Positions 1 to 6,966 of a stretch of 7,583 nucleotides of DNA are shown piece after piece. Positions within the stretch are counted from its first letter, which is position 1; the number at the start of each line of letters is the position of its first letter. The position numbers and the translations under genes were made by a program. Origin of the DNA: JAQGMO01 sp050954505. GTDB lineage: Bacteria > Pseudomonadota > Gammaproteobacteria > Burkholderiales > Burkholderiaceae_D. The notes below the pieces were generated by a model. That model had not been told where the DNA came from, made no database searches, and saw only the letters and a list, made by a program, of their open reading frames with translations. Location of the stretch: contig JBPBPY010000251.1 of assembly GCA_050954505.1 (NCBI GenBank), positions 1-7,583 of the forward strand, written 5' to 3'.

Positions 1-84
1 GCCGCATACTGACCGCCATGCTTCGACCTGCTCGACGAACAAGCCTTTGCGGCGGCGAGATGGTGATCGAAGCAATGTCAGTCT
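1..84. other. Window edge, no supported gene
   Basis: These bases lie downstream of the stop codon of the minus-strand metalloprotease gene. I see no recognisable protein end, no terminator-like hairpin with a T-run, and no RNA gene. On the minus strand an ATG at 20-18 opens a frame that leaves the window after six codons. It could be the start of a following gene, but that is too short to support. Confidence 0.3.
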
Positions 85-1413
85 TCATGCCCTTTGCGCT
101 GGCATGTTGTCGCGGGTCATATAGGTGTAGATCATGCTTGCCACAGTCAGTGCGAGAAGAGAAAACATCACTTTGTCACGCGATGAAAGTTTTGCACCTT
201 CAAATTGGCGCAGCAGTTCGGGATGCATTTTCCCGACCAATGCAATTGCATCGCCAGTTGCTTTCAATGCAGCGGGGTCACCATCGAAAAGCGCCATTTT
301 CACCAATTCATTGGCTTTCAAAAGCGCATCGGTTGCCGGTTGATGCTGTTCGGTGATCGCTTGCAGTGTCAGAGCGAAAAGTTTCTCCCCTCCGGCACGC
401 TGATATCCGCCCGGGTCGCCCAGGCGCTGCCCACAGGCTTCCAGCGCGAAATGATCGACGACAATTTCATTTGCGAAGGGAACATATGTACCGGTAATTT
501 CATACATCTTTTGTTCCCAAGCCGGATGCGCCGCAACATGGCCGAGCTCATGGCACATCATGTCGAACATGGCGCGTGAATTCCGGTTGAGTGTTTGCTT
601 ATCCATGAACACATGTGTGCCAACTGAATCGCGTTCGCCTCCAAAATAACGCAAATGCGCAGTCATTCCCGTGGCGTGCCATTTTTCCCGCAATTGTTCA
701 ACCACGGTGAAAACCGGTAGCAAGCCATCCTGCAGGTGAAGATGTTTTTGATGAGCCTGAACATAGGTAAGATAAGCGGCGTTGAATTCGGCTGCGCGCG
801 CCGCGTCCGGGCGCTGGATGGGCATTGTCCTGCCCTGCGCTGTGGGATCTTCCATCTTCATAAGCATCCCGATGTCAGGATGACGATGACACAATTCAAG
901 AGCCTGGTCAGGATCCACAGCGATATCGCCGCAAGGATCGGCGTTCATCAGCGCTGCCCTGACGCTGGAGGGCTGATACCGGTTCATGACCTTTGCCAGG
1001 TCGGCAGCACGCAGCTCATGGCCGTGCCGGAAAATTTCGTGGCGTACCTGGGATATGTCGCCCGTGTTTGCACCCGGGTTACGCAAGACGCTGGACATCG
1101 CTGCTTTTGTAAGATCACCGGAAACATTTGGGGGAAGCTCAGGCAGCGTCGGCAGCAGCCCGCTGGAGGGATTCTCCTGCGACACCACCGACGTGACGCC
1201 ACATGCCAGCGCCAGCATCAACGCTTTTTTCAAACCGGGGGTATGGTTGGACGCAGGGCCATATCGCTTCGCTGCAGTTTGTCTATCTTGTTCCGGCACT
1301 TTCTCGCCTGATGAAGACAGGGAAGCTGCCATGTTCGTCAACTGTGGAGCTTGCGAAATTTCGCCGCTGGCGGCAGCAGCCTGGTGAAAAGCGGGAGCCA
1401 TCAATTTAACCAT
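85..1413 (-). CDS. Predicted M48-like zinc metalloprotease with Ser/Ala-rich N-terminus and C-terminal membrane segment
   Basis: This gene encodes a 442-residue protein that I do not recognise as a named family member. The sequence shows HELGH at residues 288-292, the zinc-binding and catalytic signature of metallopeptidases. Twenty-four residues past the second His comes NEIVVD, giving E316 and D320, which matches the ExxxD third-ligand motif of M48 gluzincins such as HtpX and Ste24. Residues 1-60 are rich in Ser, Ala, Gln and Thr and look disordered. A hydrophobic stretch, LKKALMLALACGVTSVVSQ, lies at about 61-79. A second, VMFSLLALTVASMIYTYM, lies at about 415-432, followed by only ten polar residues, like a tail anchor. 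The frame stays open to a TTG at 1473; I chose the ATG at 1413 because it is the first ATG and has a weak purine-rich stretch (AAGAACAAGA) before it. A TTG at 1233 would instead begin a signal-peptide-like protein. GC is about 50% in spot counts, below its neighbours, which suggests transfer. Peptidase activity is well supported by the motif; substrate and location are inference. Confidence 0.75.
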   Translation of the reverse strand: MVKLMAPAFHQAAAASGEISQAPQLTNMAASLSSSGEKVPEQDRQTAAKRYGPASNHTPGLKKALMLALACGVTSVVSQENPSSGLLPTLPELPPNVSGDLTKAAMSSVLRNPGANTGDISQVRHEIFRHGHELRAADLAKVMNRYQPSSVRAALMNADPCGDIAVDPDQALELCHRHPDIGMLMKMEDPTAQGRTMPIQRPDAARAAEFNAAYLTYVQAHQKHLHLQDGLLPVFTVVEQLREKWHATGMTAHLRYFGGERDSVGTHVFMDKQTLNRNSRAMFDMMCHELGHVAAHPAWEQKMYEITGTYVPFANEIVVDHFALEACGQRLGDPGGYQRAGGEKLFALTLQAITEQHQPATDALLKANELVKMALFDGDPAALKATGDAIALVGKMHPELLRQFEGAKLSSRDKVMFSLLALTVASMIYTYMTRDNMPAQRA

Positions 1414-1503
1414 ATCTTGTTCTTGTAAAAAGTGAAGGGTTGCCACTGCCAAGCGATGGCATGGAAGCAGCAATCACGATGCAGGCTGATCGATATGTGG
1501 TTC

Positions 1504-1533
1504 TTTATACAACGTTGGTTCCCTGCCGGAGAA
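1504..1533 (-). promoter_or_regulatory. Candidate promoter of the metalloprotease gene
   Basis: Read on the minus strand, TATAAA (1509-1504) resembles a -10 box. TTCTCC (1533-1528) lies 18 bases upstream as a poor -35 match. Transcription would begin near 1497, leaving a leader of about 85 nt before the ATG at 1413. The -35 match is weak and the call rests mainly on the -10 box and its position. Confidence 0.22.
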
Positions 1534-1639
1534 CAATGTTGAGAGTGGCGCTGGATTCCCAAGCCGACTGTGACAGAGCAGCGGGCTGCCATGGTGAATT
1601 GCGTTGCCTGGCATGGCGCTGACGCGCGATATGCCAAGC

Positions 1640-1651
1640 CCCTGTACAGGG
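1640..1651. repeat. Perfect 12-bp palindrome CCCTGTACAGGG
   Basis: The bases read identically on both strands without interruption. The site lies about 65-75 bases upstream of the candidate -35 of the condensin operon and within the divergent intergenic region, where a dimeric regulator would be expected to bind. A perfect 12-mer palindrome is expected by chance roughly once per 4 kb, so one in this 341-base gap is suggestive only. It is not a standard LexA box, because the CTGT and ACAG halves are directly joined with no spacer between them. Confidence 0.35.
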
Positions 1652-1716
1652 TCCCAACTTTCCTGTCTTTGGCCATATTCGCTATTGCAGCCACATCCTG
1701 CGGATTGGACGGAATC

Positions 1717-1748
1717 TTGTGCGCAACTCGCCCGTGCTGCCTTAAAAT
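1717..1748 (+). promoter_or_regulatory. Candidate promoter of the condensin-like operon
   Basis: TAAAAT at 1743-1748 is a good -10 match. TTGTGC at 1717-1722 is a possible -35, though the 20-base spacer is longer than the preferred 17. The -10 box ends only six bases before the ATG at 1755, so transcription would start at or within a few bases of the start codon. No Shine-Dalgarno sequence is visible there, which fits a leaderless or near-leaderless transcript. Confidence 0.35.
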
Positions 1749-1754
1749 GCGCAC

Positions 1755-3209
1755 ATGCAAATGAACACAGTTATCAAAACAGCACTAGAAGACGAAGACC
1801 AGAATACCGCCGGCACTGGCCCCCAGGACTCTTCATTGCAGTCCTACTTCCGGCCCGATGCCGCTGCCGACGATCTCGAACAGGTATTTCTTCTCAAGCA
1901 GGCGCAACCGGTATTGCAAGCATTTACCGCCCTCTTCCATGGCGGCTTCAATGCCGTGCTGGTGCGTTTGCTGGTGCTGCGCGAACTGGTGGCGGACGCC
2001 ACCATGTCGACACTCACGCGCGCCGACATCAACCTGAAGCTGAGCTATCTCGATGCCGACAGCCTGGAGACCGTGCTGGCCCGCTTGCGCTCGCATGACT
2101 TGCTGGCCTGGGATTCGACGCTGGGCGTCTATCGCGTCACGCCGCTGGCGCGCAATGTGCTGGCCGCGCTCGATGGCTTGCTGGCTGGCGCCACCGTCGA
2201 TGATGAAGCCGAGATGGGTTTCATCCTCTCGCAGGTGGCCGGCTCGCAGGCAGTGGGCGGCGTCACGGTGGCCCAGCTGCACCATCTGCTCGGACGGCTG
2301 ATTGAACTGACCGATGAATTCCGCGATGCGATTGCCTCCGGTTCCGAATTCCAGCTGCGTGCAGCGCAGGCCAAATGGCATAGCGCTTGCGACTGGGTGG
2401 AAAAAGGTTCGGTGATCATGCATGCGATTACCAATGACGCCAATGCCGATGCCGCCACCCATCGCGCCGCCCAGGCGATCGGCCGGGCGCAAAGTACGCT
2501 GCTCAACATGCAAGGCATGTTTTCACGTTCGCTCAACCAGATCGAGCGCCAGCGTGTGCACCTGGGGCAGTCAGGCTTGTCGACCACCGATATCAAGACC
2601 TGGCTGCTGGGCCATGAGAACCTGGCGGACCTGGCCATCGGCGCCCTGGCCTCTTCCGTGCGGCCGCTGTTCATCACGCCGGCGGAAATGATCGACGTGG
2701 CAGAGACGGAATTGCTGGCCGACCGCGCGCTGGCAAACGCCGGCGAACTGCCCTCGGGAATCGACGCACCCGTGTCGGTCAGCGACGAGGTGCCTACCTC
2801 GGTGGCGCTTGATGCGTGGCTGGCGGAATTGACAGCGATTGCGCAGACGCCGGACTCGGAAGCCCTGGCAAAAAGTCCGGCCATCCCGGTAGCCAAGGCC
2901 TTGCTGCCCGCCAGTTTCGCGATTGCGTCCTACCGCGCGTCACTGCTGCCACTGCTTGGCGATGAAAGCGAATCCGCGCTCAAGGGCGGCACCGCGACCA
3001 TGGCGCGGCTGGCATTGGTGTTCACACCGAAGGACACGATGCACAAGCTGAGCGACCCGTTCGTCAAGGCGATGTCGGGCGGCACCCTGACCCAGCAGCG
3101 TCATGCCGCAAGCGCACAAGAGCCATCCATGTCATTGGGCGCAACCGCACCAGCAGACCCGCAACAAGAACCCGAACGACCAGCGGACCGAAAAGCAGAC
3201 CATGAGTGA
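1755..3209 (+). CDS. mksF: Kleisin-like condensin subunit, MksF/MukF type
   Basis: This is the first gene of a three-gene operon, 484 residues long. It is assigned as the kleisin that bridges the two heads of the SMC ATPase encoded by the third gene and carries the MksE-type partner. Residues 40-140 form a helical region ending in a winged-helix-like segment (about 89-138), with TRADINLKLSYL then LETVLARLRSHDLLAWD and a beta-wing YRVTPLA. Residues 155-330 are predicted long helices, as in the MukF middle domain. A second compact segment at about 350-440 could be the C-terminal winged helix that contacts the ATPase. Residues 441-484 are a polar Pro/Gln/Glu tail. The assignment rests on size, fold pattern and operon position before a MksE-like and an SMC gene, since kleisins diverge strongly. 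The start could be the ATG at 1755 or the one at 1761; neither has a Shine-Dalgarno sequence. Its last eight bases overlap the next gene, so the two are probably translationally coupled. Confidence 0.7.
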   Translation: MQMNTVIKTALEDEDQNTAGTGPQDSSLQSYFRPDAAADDLEQVFLLKQAQPVLQAFTALFHGGFNAVLVRLLVLRELVADATMSTLTRADINLKLSYLDADSLETVLARLRSHDLLAWDSTLGVYRVTPLARNVLAALDGLLAGATVDDEAEMGFILSQVAGSQAVGGVTVAQLHHLLGRLIELTDEFRDAIASGSEFQLRAAQAKWHSACDWVEKGSVIMHAITNDANADAATHRAAQAIGRAQSTLLNMQGMFSRSLNQIERQRVHLGQSGLSTTDIKTWLLGHENLADLAIGALASSVRPLFITPAEMIDVAETELLADRALANAGELPSGIDAPVSVSDEVPTSVALDAWLAELTAIAQTPDSEALAKSPAIPVAKALLPASFAIASYRASLLPLLGDESESALKGGTATMARLALVFTPKDTMHKLSDPFVKAMSGGTLTQQRHAASAQEPSMSLGATAPADPQQEPERPADRKADHE

Positions 3210-3987
3210 AGATGCACAAATCCTGATTGCGCGGCTGATGACGCACCAGACCCTGGAGCGGCGTGACCGTTTGGTCAAGCAAGCCTTGTCCGATGAAGTG
3301 TTTCGCCTCGATGTCGACCAGCGCCTGGCATCGTGCGGGTTGAAACTGGTCGATAACGTGTATGCCGACCATGTGACGCTGGCATTGGCGCGCGAAGTCG
3401 AGCCGAAGGTATTCGGCGCGCGCGAGGTCTGGCAAAACAATAACATGGGCCTGGGGCGCGATGGCGTGGCGCTGCTGGTGGTGCTGTGGGCGCTGATCAT
3501 CCTGCCCAAGCGCGAACGCCAGCAGGCGCACCAGGAAGCGCAGGTCGACCAGGACGACATGTTCGCCATCGACAAGCCGATGCCGCGTGCGCAGGAAACC
3601 TCGATCGGCCTGTCCTACCGGACGCTGCTGGCCGACTTTGGCGACAAGCTCGGCCGCAAGACGCGCATGGACATGAACCTGGGCCAGCTGGCGCGCTTTG
3701 GTTTCATCGAGCGGCGCAATGACGACATCAATGAAGGCCCGCTGCTGGACCTGCTGATGGATACCGACATGCTCAAGGAGCGCGTGGTCAATGGCGCCCT
3801 GGCCGACCTGTTCCAGCGCCAGCCCAAGGATGACCACGGCTTCAACTTCCTGCAGGCCAATGCGGTGGCAGTGCACATCGGCCAGGATGAGGGACTCGAC
3901 GACGGTCTCGATGCGGGCGACGATCCCGGCCTGGACGAAGGCGACATCCCTCAAGACAGCGCGTTTCACCGTAACGGACAAGCATAA
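3202..3987 (+). CDS. mksE: Condensin accessory subunit, MksE/MukE type
   Basis: This gene encodes 261 residues and is assigned as the winged-helix protein that binds the MksF kleisin and modulates the SMC ATPase. The frame is open further upstream to an ATG at 3103, but those 33 residues are low-complexity, basic and overlap the mksF tail. The ATG at 3202 gives a normal start (MSEDAQILIARLM) in an ATGAGTGA overlap with the mksF stop, which is typical of coupled translation, so I chose it. The body is helical. A winged-helix-like segment at about 135-172 contains MDMNLGQLARFGFIERR, where a helix is followed by a Gly-Phe-Ile turn and a basic strand. A hydrophobic helix (GVALLVVLWALIILP) at about 88-102 is more likely core than membrane. 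The last 35 residues form a strongly acidic Asp/Gly-rich tail. The stop codon overlaps the next start by one base. The assignment relies on context and fold pattern more than on strong motif identity. Confidence 0.7.
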   Translation: MSEDAQILIARLMTHQTLERRDRLVKQALSDEVFRLDVDQRLASCGLKLVDNVYADHVTLALAREVEPKVFGAREVWQNNNMGLGRDGVALLVVLWALIILPKRERQQAHQEAQVDQDDMFAIDKPMPRAQETSIGLSYRTLLADFGDKLGRKTRMDMNLGQLARFGFIERRNDDINEGPLLDLLMDTDMLKERVVNGALADLFQRQPKDDHGFNFLQANAVAVHIGQDEGLDDGLDAGDDPGLDEGDIPQDSAFHRNGQA

Positions 3988-6806
3988 TGTTTCATATCAA
4001 ATCGCTGGAACTGGTTCACTGGGATTACTGGCAACGCGTCAAGAACATCCCGCTGGACGCCAAGATCATCACCATCGCCGGCCAGAACGGTTCGGGCAAG
4101 ACCACCCTGCTCGACGCCCTGCGCACACTGTTTGGCCTGGACTGTTCGATGGGCCGCACCTACAAGCACTACGCGCGCCACTCGGGCCAGCAGACGGCCT
4201 GGCTGCGCGCGGTGGTGGACAACCATCCGGTGGGCAAGCAGATGTCGAACCGGCCGTTTCGCGGCTCGGGATTTTTTGGCGATGATGAAGTCACGCTGTT
4301 TTGCCAGATCCAGAAAAACGGCGGCGACTGGAAACGCCAGTACCTCATGCGCGGCGGCTGCGTCGATATCGAGGAAGTACAGGACGCCAGCGACTGGCTG
4401 GGCGTGGATGCCTACCGCAAACGGCTGGCCAGCGCCGGCCTGTCGCCGGCCATGGCCAAGGTGCTGGCGCTGGAGCAGGGCGAGACCGACAAGCTGTGCG
4501 AATATTCCCCGCGCCAGTTGCTCGACCTGGTGTTCCAGGTGTTTGGCGACAAGGAAGTGCTGGACGCCTATGATGAAGCCAAGCGCCATCAAAAGGATAC
4601 CGAAATCGAGCTACAGCGTTTCGAGACCGAACTCGAATCGTCGATGACCAACCTGGAGCGGCTGCGCCTGCGGGTGGCCAACTTCCACCGCTGGCAGGGC
4701 TTGAATACCGAATGGCGCGACTTGCGCGAAGAGATTCTGCCGAGCCTGCAATATCACGAGGTGCGCAACAAGGCGGCCCATGTGTCGAACGGGCTGCGGG
4801 AGGGACGCAGGAATGTCTTCGCCCACAATACCCAGCTGTCGCAAAAACGCGCCGAGCTGGGCGAGAAGGCATCCGCACTGACGGCAGCCCAGCAGGCCGA
4901 AGCGGCACTCGATGGGGAAAAGGTGGCGCTGGAAAACCAGCTCAACACCATCAACCGCGACCTCAAGCCGCTGGAAAACCTGGTCTCGCAACAGGAACGC
5001 TTGAAAAAGCTGGCCACCGACGCCGATGTCGGCGATGTTGCCGAGCAGCTGGCGGCCAAGGAAAGCGAACTGATGCGCGAGCGCCAGGCCCGCCACGGCG
5101 TGCAGGCGCGCATCGCCGAAGAGCGCGCGGCCATCGCCATGCTGGAAAGTAAATCCGCCCCGCCCGACCCGGAAAACGTGCGTGCCATGCGGCGCGCATT
5201 GAACGATGCAAAGATCGACCATGTGCTGCTGGCCGATGTCATCGACGTGACCGATCCGTCCTGGCAGGGTGCGGTCGAAGGCATGCTGCGCAGTTATACC
5301 TCGGTGATTCTGCTCGACCATGCGCGCGATTCGGCGGCGGCGTTTCGCATTGCAGAAAAAGAGCGCTATGGCCACTTCATCGTGCCCGAGCGTGTCACGG
5401 CGCCGAAAGTAAAGGACCAGAGTTTGCTGGCGGTGGTACAGTTCAGCGCGCCGGTGCCCTCCTGGCTGGTCGACCAGTTGAAGCGCATCACGCGAGTGGA
5501 GTCGGCCGAAGCCGGCATGCGGCTGTCATCGAATGAAGAATGGATTACGCCGGACGCCTATCACCGCGAACGCCGCGGTGGCCGCTCGCTGTTTGTCGAA
5601 GCCAAACGCTACCGGTTCGGCACCGCCGGACGCAGCCAGCGTCTCGACGCCTTGCTGGCGTCGCTGCCCAAGCTCGATGCGCAGGAAGATGCCATCACTG
5701 TGCGCATCGGCAAGCTCACCGGTGAAACCAGCGAGCTGAAAATGCGCATTGCCGGGGTCGACGCCGCCAAGGAACTCGATGCACGCCATGCAGAATTCGA
5801 AGAAGCAGCGCAAGGCCTGGCCCCGCTGAAGGCGGCGCGCAATGAAGTCGGTGCCCGCCTGGGTGAACTGTTCGGCCTGATCAAGGCAGCCACCGAAAGC
5901 CGCACCCGTGCCGATGGCGCCTGGTCGTCGGCCAAGTCGCAGCTGGCGCAACTGGAGTCGGCCCTGCGCCACTCGAATGGCCAGCAGCAAAACGAGCGCG
6001 CCACCCATGCGCGCATGCTGGGAGAGCTGCGCCAGAGCTGGCGCCGCCTGCCATTGTCTTGGCGGCGCCTGTCGCACCGCCAGCAACTGGTGGCGCAGCA
6101 TCAAAATGCCCACCAGGTGGAGTTGCGCATCAAGACGCTCGAACAGGACCTGGAACGCGACGATTGGGAAAAGGATGATGCCGTGGTCGACCAGCATGTC
6201 CGCCTGGGCAATCTGCTGCAGGGGCGCCAGGCCGAGACCGACAACCGCCGCTACCAGAACAACCGCGCCATCGAAGCGACCGCCAATGCGCGCGGCGCGT
6301 ATATCGAGCGCTTGCGCTATACGATCAAGAGTTATGCGCGAAATATCCGCGAGCTCGGCGAGCTGGCCGGCATCGATGTGCATGCCGACCCGGTGCGGCT
6401 GGAGAACGACGACCTGCAGCTGGCGCAAGCGGGGCTGCATGTGCGCTTCAAGTTCGACGGCAAGGGTTCGATCGGCATGAACGATGGCGAAGCTTCGGGT
6501 GGCCAGCAGGTGATGAAGTCGCTGATCCTCCTGATCGGCTTGCTGAAATCGGACGATGGCGCCGGCGGCTTCGTGTTCATCGACGAACCGTTTGCCCATC
6601 TGGACATCCGCAACATCCAGCTGGTCGGCGAGTTCCTCAAGAACACCGACGCCCAGTACCTGATGACCACCCCGCTGACCCACAACACCGATGTCTACGA
6701 CCCATCGGAACTGACCCTCATCACCAGCAAGAAAAAACGCGATACCTTGTGGGCGCAGCCGATCTTTGTGCTGCAGCGCAGGCAGGAGAAGAACAAGGCG
6801 GCGTAA
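3987..6806 (+). CDS. mksB: SMC-type condensin ATPase, MksB type
   Basis: This 939-residue protein is the motor of the complex. Residues 32-40 are the Walker A motif GQNGSGKTT, in an N-terminal head half of about 1-190. Residues 195-390 and 560-775 are Glu/Arg/Ala/Gln-rich coiled-coil arms. Between them, at about 395-555, is a globular hinge (HVLLADVIDV, then TSVILLDHARDSAAAFRIAE). The C-terminal head half has the ABC signature GEASGGQQ (834-841), Walker B GFVFIDEP (861-868, catalytic Glu867), the D-loop HLD (871-873) and a switch His in TPLTHN (895-900). The protein is far shorter than MukB (about 1,490 residues), so its arms are short, as described for MksB. It should dimerise at the hinge, bind and hydrolyse ATP at the paired heads, and entrap or extrude DNA. 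Its ATG overlaps the mksE stop (TAATG), with GGA at 3976-3978 as a weak ribosome site. RecN- or SbcC-like ATPases are the alternatives, but the hinge and the two partner genes favour a condensin. Confidence 0.85.
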   Translation: MFHIKSLELVHWDYWQRVKNIPLDAKIITIAGQNGSGKTTLLDALRTLFGLDCSMGRTYKHYARHSGQQTAWLRAVVDNHPVGKQMSNRPFRGSGFFGDDEVTLFCQIQKNGGDWKRQYLMRGGCVDIEEVQDASDWLGVDAYRKRLASAGLSPAMAKVLALEQGETDKLCEYSPRQLLDLVFQVFGDKEVLDAYDEAKRHQKDTEIELQRFETELESSMTNLERLRLRVANFHRWQGLNTEWRDLREEILPSLQYHEVRNKAAHVSNGLREGRRNVFAHNTQLSQKRAELGEKASALTAAQQAEAALDGEKVALENQLNTINRDLKPLENLVSQQERLKKLATDADVGDVAEQLAAKESELMRERQARHGVQARIAEERAAIAMLESKSAPPDPENVRAMRRALNDAKIDHVLLADVIDVTDPSWQGAVEGMLRSYTSVILLDHARDSAAAFRIAEKERYGHFIVPERVTAPKVKDQSLLAVVQFSAPVPSWLVDQLKRITRVESAEAGMRLSSNEEWITPDAYHRERRGGRSLFVEAKRYRFGTAGRSQRLDALLASLPKLDAQEDAITVRIGKLTGETSELKMRIAGVDAAKELDARHAEFEEAAQGLAPLKAARNEVGARLGELFGLIKAATESRTRADGAWSSAKSQLAQLESALRHSNGQQQNERATHARMLGELRQSWRRLPLSWRRLSHRQQLVAQHQNAHQVELRIKTLEQDLERDDWEKDDAVVDQHVRLGNLLQGRQAETDNRRYQNNRAIEATANARGAYIERLRYTIKSYARNIRELGELAGIDVHADPVRLENDDLQLAQAGLHVRFKFDGKGSIGMNDGEASGGQQVMKSLILLIGLLKSDDGAGGFVFIDEPFAHLDIRNIQLVGEFLKNTDAQYLMTTPLTHNTDVYDPSELTLITSKKKRDTLWAQPIFVLQRRQEKNKAA
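6040..6069 (+). repeat. Inverted repeat inside mksB
   Basis: GGCGCCGCC (6040-6048) and GGCGGCGCC (6061-6069) are perfect reverse complements separated by 12 bases. They could form an all-GC nine-base-pair hairpin in the mRNA or on single-stranded DNA. At protein level the same bases encode a near-repeat, SWRRLPLSWRRL, in the second coiled-coil arm. There is no T-run after it, so it is not a typical terminator. It may simply reflect GC-rich Arg codons. Confidence 0.4.
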
Positions 6807-6927
6807 GGAGAAAACGCTTTGCGGACCTGCTGCTGCAGCATTGCGTTGTGGATGAATGGGCGGCATCATCAAACGGCCTCGCGCTGGCTTCGATGGTTCG
6901 ATGCACGGCAGCGGTTGACTCATCAAG

Positions 6928-6933
6928 TAAAAT
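6928..6933 (+). promoter_or_regulatory. Candidate -10 box of the LysR-family gene
   Basis: TAAAAT in the 160-base gap after mksB resembles a -10 element and would place the transcript start near 6940, about 27 bases before the proposed TTG start. No -35 match lies at the right distance: TTGACT at 6915-6920 is only seven bases upstream. Nearby, TTCGATG is directly repeated at 6889-6895 and 6897-6903. Evidence is weak. Confidence 0.18.
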
Positions 6934-6966
6934 GGTTTTGCTGTTAACCATCATGAATTGATCGCA

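Larger units (their letters stand above)
1414..1754. other. Divergent intergenic region
   Basis: This is a 341-base gap between two divergently transcribed genes. Short frames cross it on both strands, but their translations have no recognisable domain, they overlap the real genes, and they lack good ribosome sites, so I treat it as non-coding. It holds a perfect palindrome at 1640-1651, weak promoter-like elements facing both ways, a small inverted repeat TGCCA-5-TGGCA at 1447-1461 in the metalloprotease leader, and a six-base inverted pair GCCATG/CATGGC at 1588-1617. I saw no TTCG-N16-TTCG (HrpII/PIP-type) box that would tie the metalloprotease to a type III secretion regulon. Confidence 0.6.

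Noticed and set aside
1..1500. CRISPR array, tRNA or insertion-sequence ends
   Set aside because: No spaced direct repeats, cloverleaf-like sequence or terminal inverted repeats were seen by eye here or elsewhere in the window.
1401..1760. 119-residue minus-strand frame across the intergenic region
   Set aside because: It has no recognisable domain, overlaps the metalloprotease start and the mksF start, and lacks a ribosome site.
3103..3201. Upstream in-frame extension of mksE from an ATG at 3103
   Set aside because: The 33 extra residues are low-complexity and overlap the mksF tail, while the ATG at 3202 gives a normal ATGAGTGA overlap and a sensible N-terminus.
3463..3507. Hydrophobic helix in MksE as a membrane segment
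   Set aside because: It is short, sits inside a soluble helical protein with charged flanks, and more likely packs in the protein core.
5526..6926. 466-residue minus-strand frame opposite mksB
   Set aside because: It is antisense to the conserved SMC head and hinge; long antisense frames are common in high-GC genes and its translation shows no domain.
6807..6966. Possible terminator after mksB
   Set aside because: The only symmetric element, TGCTGCAGCA at 6831-6840, has no loop and no following T-run, so it is not a rho-independent terminator.
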